Below the pieces are notes generated by a model. That model was not told where the DNA came from, ran no database searches, and was given only the letters and a program-made list of their open reading frames with translations. A stretch of DNA of 64,000 nt from an uncultured Lentibacter sp. (GTDB lineage: Bacteria; Pseudomonadota; Alphaproteobacteria; Rhodobacterales; Rhodobacteraceae): positions 1,054,001-1,118,000 of the forward strand of contig CANMGT010000001.1 in NCBI GenBank assembly GCA_947497495.1. Reading direction: 5' to 3'. The number at the start of each line of letters is the position of its first letter. Positions within the stretch are counted from its first letter, which is position 1. Position numbers and translations under genes: made by a program. Positions 44,543-52,885 of this stretch are shown here, piece by piece.

Positions 44543-45751
44543 ATGACTGCACGTCCGGAAATGTACCGTTTTCACAATGGTGAAAAAGCGCCGCTGCAAT
44601 TTGCAGTGAGCGAATATGAAGCGCGGGTTGCGAAGCTGCGCGCGATTATGGCCGCGATGGGGGTGGAGGCGGCTGTCTTCACGTCGATGCATAATGTCTC
44701 TTACTACAGCGGGTTTACCTACTGCGCGTTCGGCCGCCCCTATGCCTTGGTTGTAACGGCGCTTGAGTGCGTGACGATCAGCGCAGGGATCGACGCGGGG
44801 CAGCCCTGGCGGCGCTCGTGGTGTGACAACATCACCTATACCGACTGGCAGCGCGACAACTACTGGCGGGCGATCTTAAGCGTGTCGGGCGCAGATAAAG
44901 TTGTGGGCTATGAGGGTGACCACATCAGTTTGGTGCAAAAGGCCAAGCTTGACGGGTTTCTCACGCCGACAAACACTGTCGACATCGCCGAGGCAACGAT
45001 GGTGCAGCGGATGCACAAATCGGCCGACGAGCTGGTGATGATCCGCGCGGGTGCTGCCGTCGCTGACGTGGGCGGCTACGCGATCCGCGAGGCTGTGCGC
45101 ATCGGCGCGCGAGAGATCGATGTGGCGATGGCAGGGCGCAACGCCATGGAGCTGGAAATTGCCAAGCGTTTTCCCGATGCCGAGTATCGCGACAGCTGGG
45201 TTTGGTTCCAGTCGGGCCTCAACACCGACGGGGCGCACAACCCTGTGACAGCGCGCCAACTTGAGCGTGGCGATATCCTGAGCCTCAACACCTTCCCGAT
45301 GATATCGGGCTATTACACAGCGCTTGAGCGGACGATGTTTGCGGGTGACGTGGACGCGGCGAGCCTTGCGATCTGGGAGGCCAATGTCGGCGCGCACGAG
45401 CTGGGGATTTCACTTTTGAAACCGGGCGCCAGTTGTGCCGAGGTTACGCATAAGATCAACGCGTTCCTTGAGGAGCGTGATCTGTTGCAGCACCGCACCT
45501 TTGGCTACGGTCACTCATTTGGTGTGTTGAGTCACTACTACGGGCGCGAGGCGGGGCTGGAATTGCGCGAGGATATCGACACGGTTCTGGAACCGGGGAT
45601 GGTTATTAGCATGGAGCCGATGTTGACGATTGGCGCAGGCGAAGCCGGCGCTGGCGGGTATCGTGAGCATGATATTCTGATCATCACCGAAGAGGGCAAC
45701 GAGAACATCACCGGCTACCCTTACGGGCCTGAGTTCAACGTGGTTGGTTGA
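44543..45751 (+). CDS. Creatinase (creatine amidinohydrolase)
   Basis: Hydrolyses creatine to sarcosine and urea; 402 residues, the length of the Pseudomonas enzyme, which is of the M24 pita-bread fold but metal-free. Near-identical stretches to the Pseudomonas enzyme as I recall it include FGRPYALVVT, TDWQRDNY, NTDGAHNPVT, GYYTALERT and the long C-terminal run RTFGYGHSFG then LSHYYGREAGLELREDIDTV and LEPGMV. The catalytic His falls at residue 232, the same number as in Pseudomonas creatinase. An AAGGAGGG site precedes the ATG. It is followed by a hairpin repeat and faces a cupin and a glycine amidinotransferase gene, so guanidino-compound metabolism is the theme. Sarcosine oxidase is not in the window. 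Confidence 0.93.
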   Translation: MTARPEMYRFHNGEKAPLQFAVSEYEARVAKLRAIMAAMGVEAAVFTSMHNVSYYSGFTYCAFGRPYALVVTALECVTISAGIDAGQPWRRSWCDNITYTDWQRDNYWRAILSVSGADKVVGYEGDHISLVQKAKLDGFLTPTNTVDIAEATMVQRMHKSADELVMIRAGAAVADVGGYAIREAVRIGAREIDVAMAGRNAMELEIAKRFPDAEYRDSWVWFQSGLNTDGAHNPVTARQLERGDILSLNTFPMISGYYTALERTMFAGDVDAASLAIWEANVGAHELGISLLKPGASCAEVTHKINAFLEERDLLQHRTFGYGHSFGVLSHYYGREAGLELREDIDTVLEPGMVISMEPMLTIGAGEAGAGGYREHDILIITEEGNENITGYPYGPEFNVVG

Positions 45752-45759
45752 GGTAATTT

Positions 45760-45840
45760 CGCAGGGCGCTTGGGCGCCCTGCGACCGGTGCGAGGGGCGC
45801 TGCCCCTCGCGCTCCCCGGAGTATTTCCGTCAAGAAAAAG
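45760..45840 (+). repeat. Dispersed intergenic repeat, copy D
   Basis: Two perfect hairpins, CGCAGGGCGC-TTGG-GCGCCCTGCG (45760-45783) and GCGAGGGGC-GCT-GCCCCTCGC (45790-45810), are followed by GCTCCCCGGAGTATTTCCGT and CAAGAAAAAG. The last element is the common tail of the family. It separates convergent creatinase and cupin genes and can terminate both. Confidence 0.75.
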
Positions 45841-46179
45841 TCAGAGGCGGATGACGTAGTCTTTGCGGGTTGTCTCGATAACGTCCCATGTGCCGGAGAA
45901 GCCGGGGCGCAGGATGTAGCTGTCGCCTGCTGTGAGGCGGGTCTCGTTGCCTGCTGCGTCTGTGAGAATGCTGACGCCTTCGAGGATGCGGAAGTATTCC
46001 CATTCGTCGTATGCGACACGCCACTTTCCGGGGGTGGATTGCCAGATGCCAGCAAAGAGACCGTCTTTCTCTTCGAGGTTCCATGTGGTGAACACCGGAT
46101 CGCCGGAGATGAGTTTGGCGGGGTCGGGGCGCTCGACCTCGGGGGTGGCGTTTGGGCTGACTTTGAGCAGGTGTGACAT
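45841..46179 (-). CDS. Cupin-domain protein (DUF861-like)
   Basis: Single beta-barrel cupin of 112 residues, related to the DUF861/ureidoglycine-aminohydrolase group. Core sequence FAGIWQSTPGKWRVAYDEWE then YFRILEGVSILTDAAGNETR, and LTAGDSYILRPGFSGTWDVI; the two cupin motifs lack the usual His triplet, so catalysis may be absent. It is 9 bp downstream of the glycine amidinotransferase gene, in the same operon. Role probably accessory to guanidino or urea-related metabolism, inferred only from position. Confidence 0.8.
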   Translation of the reverse strand: MSHLLKVSPNATPEVERPDPAKLISGDPVFTTWNLEEKDGLFAGIWQSTPGKWRVAYDEWEYFRILEGVSILTDAAGNETRLTAGDSYILRPGFSGTWDVIETTRKDYVIRL

Positions 46180-46188
46180 GGGCGCGCC

Positions 46189-47310
46189 TTACAGGTTGGG
46201 GAAGTAGTCTTCGCAGTCGCCGTCGCGGTAGACGTCGGCTGTGCAGCAGTGCAGCCCGCCGCCAAAGGCGTAGGCGTCGCGCAGATCAACTTCGACAACT
46301 TCCATGCCGAGTTTGTCCATTTGCTCGGCTTGATAGACTTCTGATTTCTCGACGCAGACTGTTTTCGGGTCAAGCACCAGCACGTTCATGGAGAGCCATG
46401 TAGAGCTGTAACAGAGCGGCGGCGGGGTGTTGTGCGCAGGCTGCGCGCTGTCGACGATTTCCCAGCCGTTCTTTTCGAACATGGCGCGTTGCTCTTGTGG
46501 GAGGCGGCGCTGCGGGTTGTTGAGGATGAGCCCGGGGCGCAGCGGCGTGAAGGTCGCGTCGATGTGGATCGGGTAGGGATCACCGGGGAAGTTGACGGTG
46601 TGCACGCGGTGTTCGGGGAAGTGGCGCTTGAGCCATTCGATTCCCTTGAGGTTGGTTGTGAAACCGTGCTGCACCACCAAGTCGCGACCGAAGCGCAGCA
46701 CGTCGGCGGCGTCAAACAGCGGCTCTTCTTCGGTTGTCACAAAGAACTTTTCTTCGGCCCATTTGAGGCGCTGCGCATTGCCGATTTTTTCAGAAAGGTA
46801 GTCGAGATGGTAGTCGGCGTCAGTGAGGCGCGGCTTGGGCGCGCTCTCGTGGCGAAAGCGTGGATCCTCATTGAAGTATTGCTGCATGAGGGGGCGGTAG
46901 TTGAGGTATTCAAACCAGCGGCAACGGTAGGACATTGTCGCTTCGAGCATCTCGCGGCCAACCGTGAGCAGCACGTCGCGGGGGGGCATACAGCCAAACT
47001 GGCTGTCGGTGTGAAAGTCGGGCGTTGTGGCAGGCTGTGAGTGGTCGATGCTGGTTGGCCGGTCAACACGCAGGCCGCGGGCTTTGAGCTGACTTGCGAA
47101 TGTGTCGAGCAGCTCGTTAGCGCGATCAATCGTTTCTTGCGGGCGGCGGCCCCACTGGCCGCGCATGTCGCTGTCTTCGGGGACTTTGGCGTCGAGCGCG
47201 GGCTCTTCGGGCGGAATGTGGCAGTCATCCGCGCGGCCCACGATCACGTGGCGCAGGGTGTCCCATTCGTTCCAGCTTTTGACTTCGGTTTTATCAGGTG
47301 ACCATGCCAC
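46189..47310 (-). CDS. Glycine amidinotransferase family protein
   Basis: Amidinotransferase of the arginine:glycine type (arginine plus glycine to ornithine plus guanidinoacetate), 373 residues. I chose the GTG at 47310 (VAWSPDKTEVKSWNEWD), preceded by AAGGAGAG. The fold signature includes DTLRHVIVGRADDCHIP, the His-bearing YPIHIDATFTPLRPGLIL, and the C-terminal GGGLHCCTADVYRDGDCED, where the first Cys after His (Cys355) corresponds to the nucleophile of human AGAT. The acceptor amino acid may differ (for example lysine or 4-aminobutyrate). Transcribed with the cupin and convergent to creatinase. Confidence 0.88.
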   Translation of the reverse strand: MAWSPDKTEVKSWNEWDTLRHVIVGRADDCHIPPEEPALDAKVPEDSDMRGQWGRRPQETIDRANELLDTFASQLKARGLRVDRPTSIDHSQPATTPDFHTDSQFGCMPPRDVLLTVGREMLEATMSYRCRWFEYLNYRPLMQQYFNEDPRFRHESAPKPRLTDADYHLDYLSEKIGNAQRLKWAEEKFFVTTEEEPLFDAADVLRFGRDLVVQHGFTTNLKGIEWLKRHFPEHRVHTVNFPGDPYPIHIDATFTPLRPGLILNNPQRRLPQEQRAMFEKNGWEIVDSAQPAHNTPPPLCYSSTWLSMNVLVLDPKTVCVEKSEVYQAEQMDKLGMEVVEVDLRDAYAFGGGLHCCTADVYRDGDCEDYFPNL

Positions 47311-47362
47311 GGCGGCTCTCCTTGTTTGGTTTGGTCTTTGATCACGGATTAGCGACCAAGAG

Positions 47363-47376
47363 GCAAGCGCGCTTGC
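47363..47376. promoter_or_regulatory. Palindrome upstream of the amidinotransferase
   Basis: A 14-bp perfect palindrome GCAAGCGCGCTTGC lies 53 bp before the GTG start, in the 187-bp region shared with a divergent gene. Possible operator; no regulator gene is adjacent. Confidence 0.35.
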
Positions 47377-47497
47377 GACATTCTCAGGGCGTTTTGCGTT
47401 AGGGTGTGCAACAGGGCGATCAAGCAAGGGCCTCCGGAACGTCTATGGCCGAACAACCTGTCTTGCTCGCGCACGGGAAAAACGACACATTCGAGAG

Positions 47498-48436
47498 ATG
47501 AAATTGATTTTATCTCATTCGCATATCATTTTTCGGAAAGCGCCCGCGGTGAAAGAGACATTTGCCTTTGACTGTTTGGAAGACTTCACTTTCGGGGAAC
47601 TAAAAGACTGGCCTGATGCAGAAGCGTTCAGGGCCACGCGCGAGGCCCATTGGCAGAGCAATCCGATGCAGCGGCTTCCGGATGGTAACGTGATGGACTA
47701 TTCCGTCTGGGCACAGAGCTATCCTGAGTATGACTTCGTGAACTACTTGTTCACACCGCCCGAGGAACACCCGGAGTTTCAGGACTTTGAGGCGTTACTC
47801 CCTAAAGCGGATGAAATTGACATCTGTGTCGCGCCCTATGCCAGAGATCAGGTCGGGCTCTGGTATACTTGTGCAGAACTTAAGCGCTTGGGGGTAAGCC
47901 AAGAGCAGGTGAGATTGATTGAACTGCCGGATCGTGCTGCAGAGATAGATGATGGAAAAGTCGCTAAAGATCTGCTCGTCAATGCAAACCCCGCGCACTC
48001 GAAAGTTGTCAGGCTAGAATGGGAGCGTCGATGCTCATTTTGGGATGCGGCGACACAGCGGCCTAAACCACTCACGCAAGCCCTGCGAGCCTCGATGACG
48101 GCGGATGAGGTAAATGCATGGGCGGTTTTGGAAGGGCGCATGCCTGACCCGAAAACTGGCCTGAGTAATTTGAATGACAGTCTTCTAGCGGCGGCATCCT
48201 TGTCTCATGCGTTTGGTAAATGGGTTAAGATGGCGCGTGTTATTGGCGACGCTATGGTGATTGCTTGGGAGGCGCGCGATCGAGTCGGTGCCGGTGTTTT
48301 GCAGAACGAACTCGAGGCGCTTGCCCGTCGAGAACCGCCGCTCGTTGAGATAAAAGGGGAGGGCGGGATGCGGTTTTGCGAGGTGCGCTTCACGGAAGAA
48401 GGGCAGGCGCTGGCCGAGAGGCTTCAAGCGCCGTAG
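47498..48436 (+). CDS. Hypothetical protein, possibly DUF1835-like
   Basis: Soluble protein of 312 residues. The start MKLILSHSHIIFRKAPAVKE then TFAFDCLEDFTFGELKDW resembles the DUF1835 N-terminus, in which a short beta strand precedes a D-L-x-F/V-G-x-L motif, and the C-terminal EIKGEGGMRFCEVRFTEEGQ is a strand-rich end. No catalytic motif is clear, and the family call is tentative. Its codons are less GC-rich than those of its neighbours, hinting at a different origin. The 3' end overlaps the convergent TetR gene by 13 bp. A GAGAG ribosome site precedes the ATG. Confidence 0.5.
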   Translation: MKLILSHSHIIFRKAPAVKETFAFDCLEDFTFGELKDWPDAEAFRATREAHWQSNPMQRLPDGNVMDYSVWAQSYPEYDFVNYLFTPPEEHPEFQDFEALLPKADEIDICVAPYARDQVGLWYTCAELKRLGVSQEQVRLIELPDRAAEIDDGKVAKDLLVNANPAHSKVVRLEWERRCSFWDAATQRPKPLTQALRASMTADEVNAWAVLEGRMPDPKTGLSNLNDSLLAAASLSHAFGKWVKMARVIGDAMVIAWEARDRVGAGVLQNELEALARREPPLVEIKGEGGMRFCEVRFTEEGQALAERLQAP

Positions 48437-49038
48437 CGTGCCAGCGTGGTTTCCACGGCTTCGGAGACGACATCGTTGATCTCGGTGTCGCTAAACTCTG
48501 TTTGGACACCGAAGATGGCGCGTGTCCAGAGCTTGGCTTTGCAGAGTTCGCTGAACTGCTCGGCCATCATGTCAGGGTCGTCGGCAGCCAGCTCACCGCG
48601 AGCGATGGCGATTTTGAGATACTCGACCATGCGGTTGCGCCCCATCTCGGGGCCGCTTTTGTAAAAGGCTTGGCCGAGCTCGGGAAAACGCCCGCTTTCG
48701 GCCGCGCAGATGCGGAACATCTGCAGCGAAAAATCAGACAGCAGAAAGCGCAGCAGGCTGGTCGCGGTTGTCGTCATCACCTCGCGGGGCGGTGCGGAAA
48801 AGTCGACAACTTCGAGCGTTGCTTCGGCCATGCGGTTGCATTCGTGACGGGCGATTTCCATGAACAACATTCGTTTGTCGGGAAAGTAGCTGTAGAGCGT
48901 CGCCTTGGAGACACCTGCTGCGCGGGCGATGTCATCAACCGAGGCGCCTTCAAAGCCGTCACGCATAAAGATCGTGCGGGCTCCGGCGAGCACGTCGTCA
49001 AACTTTCGGCCTTTGCGTATGGCGGCGGGAGCGTTCAT
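48424..49038 (-). CDS. TetR-family transcriptional regulator
   Basis: Repressor of 204 residues (ATG 49038, AAGGACAG site). The N-terminal helix-turn-helix is GARTIFMRDGFEGASVDDIA then RAAGVSKATLYSYFPDKRML. The C-terminal ligand domain resembles the AefR/AcrR-like C-terminal helices (TTTATSLLRFLLSDFSLQMF). It is divergent from mbfA, across a 119-bp region holding a perfect CCTGAT...ATCAGG palindrome that is a candidate autoregulatory operator. Ligand unknown. Confidence 0.92.
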   Translation of the reverse strand: MNAPAAIRKGRKFDDVLAGARTIFMRDGFEGASVDDIARAAGVSKATLYSYFPDKRMLFMEIARHECNRMAEATLEVVDFSAPPREVMTTTATSLLRFLLSDFSLQMFRICAAESGRFPELGQAFYKSGPEMGRNRMVEYLKIAIARGELAADDPDMMAEQFSELCKAKLWTRAIFGVQTEFSDTEINDVVSEAVETTLARYGA

Positions 49039-49106
49039 GGCTGTCCTTCGTGGGATGAACAAACCTAAACTATTCAGTTCACTTTGGGCAAGCGTTTTCG
49101 GTTGAA

Positions 49107-49121
49107 CCTGATCGCATCAGG
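49107..49121. promoter_or_regulatory. Palindrome, candidate TetR operator
   Basis: CCTGAT-CGC-ATCAGG, perfect six-base arms, in the shared promoter of tetR and mbfA and distinct from the Irr-type site 8 bp further on. TetR regulators usually bind such dyads in their own promoter. Confidence 0.4.
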
Positions 49122-49128
49122 CCTCATA

Positions 49129-49143
49129 TTAGAACCGTTCTAA
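49129..49143. promoter_or_regulatory. Irr-type iron control element upstream of mbfA
   Basis: TTAGAAC-C-GTTCTAA, a perfect seven-base-arm palindrome ending 14 bp before the mbfA ATG. It matches the ICE/Irr-box pattern TTAGAA...TTCTAA known upstream of mbfA in rhizobia. Position implies repression by Irr when iron is low. Confidence 0.75.
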
Positions 49144-49157
49144 ACTGAGGGCTTGCC

Positions 49158-50132
49158 ATGAGATTCCTGACACAACGACGCCGTTTTAGCGAGCTTAGCG
49201 AGCAAGAAGTGCTGGCTCTGGCCATTTCTTCAGAGGAAGACGACGCCCGCATTTACCGAAGCTATGCAGAAATCCTGCGCGCCGAGTTCCCCGATAGTGC
49301 CAAGATTTTTGACGGCATGGCTGTCGAGGAGGACGGGCACCGCAAGGCGCTGATTGATGCGCACGCCAAGCGCTTTGGTGAGGTGATCCCGCTTATTCGC
49401 CGCGAGCATGTGGCGGGCTACTATGCGCGCCGCCCTGTCTGGTTGGTTGAAAACCTCGGCATCGAGCGCATCCGCGAGGAAGCCGAGGCGATGGAGCGCG
49501 ACGCCGAGCGCTTTTACCTCAACGCTGCCAAGCGCAGCACGGACGCAGAGACGCGCAAACTGCTCGGCGACTTGGCCGCAGCGGAAGCGGGCCACCAACA
49601 TAAGGCAGGTGAGCTGGCTGAAAAGCACCTTGATGATGACGCACTTGCCAGCGAAGAGGCGCAATCAAAACGCCAGTTTCTGCTGACGTGGGTGCAGCCC
49701 GGTCTTGCGGGGCTGATGGACGGCTCTGTGAGCACGCTCGCGCCGATTTTCGCAACCGCCTTTGCCACGCACAACACCTGGACAACCTTTCTTGTTGGCC
49801 TTGCTGCCAGTATCGGGGCGGGAATCTCGATGGGCTTCACTGAAGCCGCCTCTGACGATGGCGAGTTGTCAGGGCGCGGCAGCCCGTGGAAGCGCGGCGT
49901 GGCCAGCGGCGTTATGACAACGCTGGGCGGGCTTGGCCACGCTCTGCCCTACCTGATCACTGACTTCTGGACAGCGACATTCATTGCTTTCATCGTCGTC
50001 TTCGTCGAGCTTTGGGCGATAGTCTGGATCCAGAACAAGTTCATGGACACGCCGTTCTTGCGGGCCACTTTCCAGGTTGTCATCGGCGGCGCGTTGGTCT
50101 TCGCTGCAGGCGCGATCATCGGCGGGGGCTAG
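49158..50132 (+). CDS. mbfA: Membrane-bound ferritin MbfA (Er-VIT1 iron exporter)
   Basis: Fusion of 324 residues. Residues about 1-165 are a ferritin/erythrin-like four-helix domain with E-x-x-H pairs (ISSEEDDARIYRSYAE, VEEDGHRKALID, AEAMERDAERF, AAAEAGHQH). Residues about 175-324 are a VIT1/CCC1 transporter domain (QPGLAGLMDGSVSTLAPIFA, LAASIGAGISMGFTEAASDD, and three further helices). In Bradyrhizobium and Agrobacterium MbfA exports iron and protects against H2O2 and iron excess. An Irr-type palindrome just before the start supports iron-responsive expression. Confidence 0.94.
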   Translation: MRFLTQRRRFSELSEQEVLALAISSEEDDARIYRSYAEILRAEFPDSAKIFDGMAVEEDGHRKALIDAHAKRFGEVIPLIRREHVAGYYARRPVWLVENLGIERIREEAEAMERDAERFYLNAAKRSTDAETRKLLGDLAAAEAGHQHKAGELAEKHLDDDALASEEAQSKRQFLLTWVQPGLAGLMDGSVSTLAPIFATAFATHNTWTTFLVGLAASIGAGISMGFTEAASDDGELSGRGSPWKRGVASGVMTTLGGLGHALPYLITDFWTATFIAFIVVFVELWAIVWIQNKFMDTPFLRATFQVVIGGALVFAAGAIIGGG

Positions 50133-50184
50133 CGGGCAACCGCCAGCTTCCGGCATTCCGGAACGGCTGTGGCGGCACTTGCTC

Positions 50185-50928
50185 TTAGAGGTTCATGACG
50201 TCGTCATAAAAAGCGCGGTTGAGGCTGCGGGCCTCGTCCAGTCCGCCGCTGACACGGTTGGCTTTGCCGATGTACTCGGGCCAGTCGTCGGGCGTGGCCA
50301 TGCTCGGCGGCTCTTTGAAAAAGCGGAACTTGCGCGAGAAGGGCACGCAGATCACACGGCGGCCAAGAAGCAACGCCCAGAAGGTGCCGTGATAGGAGCT
50401 TGTCACCACTGTTTCGCCGCTGGCGATAAAGTGGATCGCGTCTTTCAGCGAGACGTTGATGTTGGAGATTTCGGGCACGCCTTCAACGCGGCGGATGGTG
50501 TCGGAGTAGCCCGAATGGGAGAACATCACCACCTCGCGGGTGGGGGCTGGTGCCGTGTCGAAATGCTCGGACATGGCCGAGGCGCAGGGCACGTAGCGCG
50601 CGCCGCGCCGCTCTTGGCCGTAGCAGCGAGAACTGATCAGCGAGCAAGCCTTTTGCATTTCTTTGAACTCGTCAGATTTGACGCCAGCACGTGAGATGCC
50701 GACCCCCCAGATCACCGTATGCTTGGCGTTTTGCGCCTTGTTGAGCGCGTTGCGCACGCAGGCGTTCCAAGTGAGTCCGCCGCCCATGATAAGCCGCTTT
50801 GTTGGCGGAATTTTCGAGCCGAAAGCTGCGAGCTTGCTGTTACCAAAGTCGAAGTAGTCGTGCGGTGTGCTGGCCAGATCGCCGACATTGGGCGTGTCAC
50901 GGTGGTGTAGGCAAAAGGCGTCAAGCAT
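50185..50928 (-). CDS. Polysaccharide pyruvyl transferase-like protein
   Basis: Protein of 247 residues of the pyruvyl-transferase fold. Typical segments: NVGDLASTP at the N-terminus, a Gly-rich RLIMGGGLTWN, the VIWGVGISRAG strand, SSRCYGQERRGARYVPCASA, and TSSYHGTFWALLLGRRVICV with the conserved SYHG. Related enzymes add pyruvate ketals to surface sugars or act in colanic-acid synthesis (WcaK/CsaB). No glycosyltransferase is nearby, so this is an orphan. Start ATG 50928 (CGGAG site) preferred over a TTG 13 codons upstream. Confidence 0.78.
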   Translation of the reverse strand: MLDAFCLHHRDTPNVGDLASTPHDYFDFGNSKLAAFGSKIPPTKRLIMGGGLTWNACVRNALNKAQNAKHTVIWGVGISRAGVKSDEFKEMQKACSLISSRCYGQERRGARYVPCASAMSEHFDTAPAPTREVVMFSHSGYSDTIRRVEGVPEISNINVSLKDAIHFIASGETVVTSSYHGTFWALLLGRRVICVPFSRKFRFFKEPPSMATPDDWPEYIGKANRVSGGLDEARSLNRAFYDDVMNL

Positions 50929-50987
50929 GAGCGGCTCCGAAACGAGATTGAGATTGATGTTAGACAAATCTCGTCCTAGGACAAAGT

Positions 50988-51920
50988 ATGATTGAGATTT
51001 TCCTGAAAACGCTCCCCTTCTTTGCGATCATCGGCCTCGGATTTGGCGCTGCGAGAACCAGTTTCTTCAGCAAAGAGGCGACGGGCTATCTCACCAAGTT
51101 TGTGTTTTACTTTGCGCTGTCGGCCATGCTGTTTCGCTTTTCGGCCAATCTGAGCTTCTCCGAGCTGCTCGATATCAGGTTTATCTCGGCCTACCTCTGG
51201 GGCACGGCGTTTGTTTACGGCCTTGCGATGGCGGTGTCGTTTTATACAGGCCGCAGCATCGAGGAAGCCGCGATCGAGGCGCAATGTGCTGCGATCGGGA
51301 ATGTCGGATTTTTGGGCATCCCGATGCTCGCGATGCTGATGGGCGAGGATGCGGTCAAGTCAGTCATGCTGGTGCTGGCGATTGATCTGATCATTTTCGG
51401 CTCGATGATCGTTATACTTGTGACAGGCGCGCGCGACGGGCGCATGAGCCTCGGGATATTCAAGACAGTCGGCATTGGCTTGCTGAAAAACCCGATGATC
51501 ATGTCGATCACCGCTGGCCTGCTCTGGTCGGCTTTCAGCATTCCGATCCCTGATCCGCTCAACGAGTTTGTCGGCATCCTTGGCGCTGCCGCCACGCCCG
51601 GCGCGCTGTTTGCGATCGGCGCTTCGCTGGCGAGCAAATCAGCCGAGCGCCTGCTTGTTTCGGGCTGGCTGAGCTTTTGCAAACTGGTGCTGCATCCGCT
51701 GTTTGTGGCCATCGGCGCGCTGGTGTTATTCTCGGTTGATCCTTACCCTGCGGCTGTGATGATCGCGGCAGCGAGCCTACCTGTGGCGGGCAATGTCTAC
51801 ATTCTGGCGCAGCACTATGGTGTCGCGCCGCACCGCGTTTCGGCCTCTATCCTGATCTCGACAGCTTTGAGCATTGTTACGGTTTCGGTGATCATCGCCT
51901 GGGTGGTGCAGCTTTACTGA
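50988..51920 (+). CDS. AEC-family (auxin efflux carrier-like) permease
   Basis: Membrane transporter of 310 residues with about ten hydrophobic helices arranged as two halves. Family signs are IGLGFGAARTSFFSKEATGY at the start, CAAIGNVGFLGIPMLAMLMG with the conserved N-x-G-F-x-G-x-P, and the second-half VAIGALVLFSVDPYPAAVMI then AAASLPVAGNVYILAQHYGV. Members export malonate, malate or other organic acids. Divergent from the pyruvyl transferase gene, with no functional clue from it. Confidence 0.92.
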   Translation: MIEIFLKTLPFFAIIGLGFGAARTSFFSKEATGYLTKFVFYFALSAMLFRFSANLSFSELLDIRFISAYLWGTAFVYGLAMAVSFYTGRSIEEAAIEAQCAAIGNVGFLGIPMLAMLMGEDAVKSVMLVLAIDLIIFGSMIVILVTGARDGRMSLGIFKTVGIGLLKNPMIMSITAGLLWSAFSIPIPDPLNEFVGILGAAATPGALFAIGASLASKSAERLLVSGWLSFCKLVLHPLFVAIGALVLFSVDPYPAAVMIAAASLPVAGNVYILAQHYGVAPHRVSASILISTALSIVTVSVIIAWVVQLY

Positions 51921-52046
51921 GCGTCGTTTTGGTATCGTCGCTAACTGCAAGGAAAACTGCGTTTCCAGCGCTCCAAAGTTGACATTTCCCATGTAGACGC
52001 GTGTTGTGGCGCGCAAGTAATCCGAGCAGTCTTGAAAGGGCAAAAT

Positions 52047-52877
52047 ATGAAAGTGGTTTCCGAGAACAAGTGTTTTGGCGGCGTTCAAGGCGTCTACTCG
52101 CATGCCTCCGAGGCGGCGAATTGCGAGATGACCTTCGGGCTTTTCCTGCCCGAAGAAGCGCGCGACGGGCCTGTGCCTGTGCTGTGGTATTTGTCTGGCC
52201 TCACCTGCACGCATGAAAACGCGATGGTGAAGGCAGGCGCGCAAGGCTGGGCGGCTGAGCAAGGCGTCGCGCTGGTGTTCCCCGACACATCTCCGCGCGG
52301 TGAAGCCGTGGCGGATGACGACGCCTATGACCTTGGCCAAGGCGCAGGCTTTTACGTGAACGCCACCCAAGACCCGTGGCAACCGCACTTCCAGATGTGG
52401 GATTATATCGCGCAAGAGCTGCCAGCTTTGGTGACCTCCGAGTTCGCCATTGACGCGGATCGCCAGTCGATCACGGGGCACTCTATGGGCGGGCACGGGG
52501 CGCTGACATTGGCGATGGGCCTGCCGGGCCGCTACCGTTCGGTTTCGGCCTTCTCACCGATCACGCACCCCACCGCGAGCGACTGGGGGCGCAAGCAACT
52601 CAAGGCTTACCTCGGCACAGACGAGGCCACATGGGCGCGCCACGACGCGACGCTGATGATGCGCGATGTCGGCTTTGACGGGCCTGTGCTTGTCGACACG
52701 GGCACGAGCGACCAGTTTATCGACCTGCTCAAACCCGAAGCTTTGGCGGAGGCCGCAAATGCGCGCCGTCAGGAAGCCACGCTGCGTTTGCAGCCGGGTT
52801 ATGACCATTCGTATTTCTTTGTTTCCACTTTCATGGAAGACCATATGAGTTTCCACGCAGAAGCGCTTTATAGTTAG
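52047..52877 (+). CDS. fghA: S-formylglutathione hydrolase
   Basis: Serine esterase of 276 residues that releases formate from S-formylglutathione in glutathione-dependent formaldehyde oxidation. Nucleophile elbow ITGHSMGGHGALTLAMGLPG, oxyanion segment YLSGLTCTHENAMVKAGAQ and the C-terminal PGYDHSYFFVSTFMEDHMSF with catalytic His. ATG 52047 follows AAAGGGC; an in-frame start five codons upstream is less likely. The formaldehyde dehydrogenase partner (adhI/flhA) is not adjacent here. It is followed after 8 bp by sthA, so the two may be co-transcribed. Confidence 0.96.
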   Translation: MKVVSENKCFGGVQGVYSHASEAANCEMTFGLFLPEEARDGPVPVLWYLSGLTCTHENAMVKAGAQGWAAEQGVALVFPDTSPRGEAVADDDAYDLGQGAGFYVNATQDPWQPHFQMWDYIAQELPALVTSEFAIDADRQSITGHSMGGHGALTLAMGLPGRYRSVSAFSPITHPTASDWGRKQLKAYLGTDEATWARHDATLMMRDVGFDGPVLVDTGTSDQFIDLLKPEALAEAANARRQEATLRLQPGYDHSYFFVSTFMEDHMSFHAEALYS

Positions 52878-52885
52878 GAGCCTGA

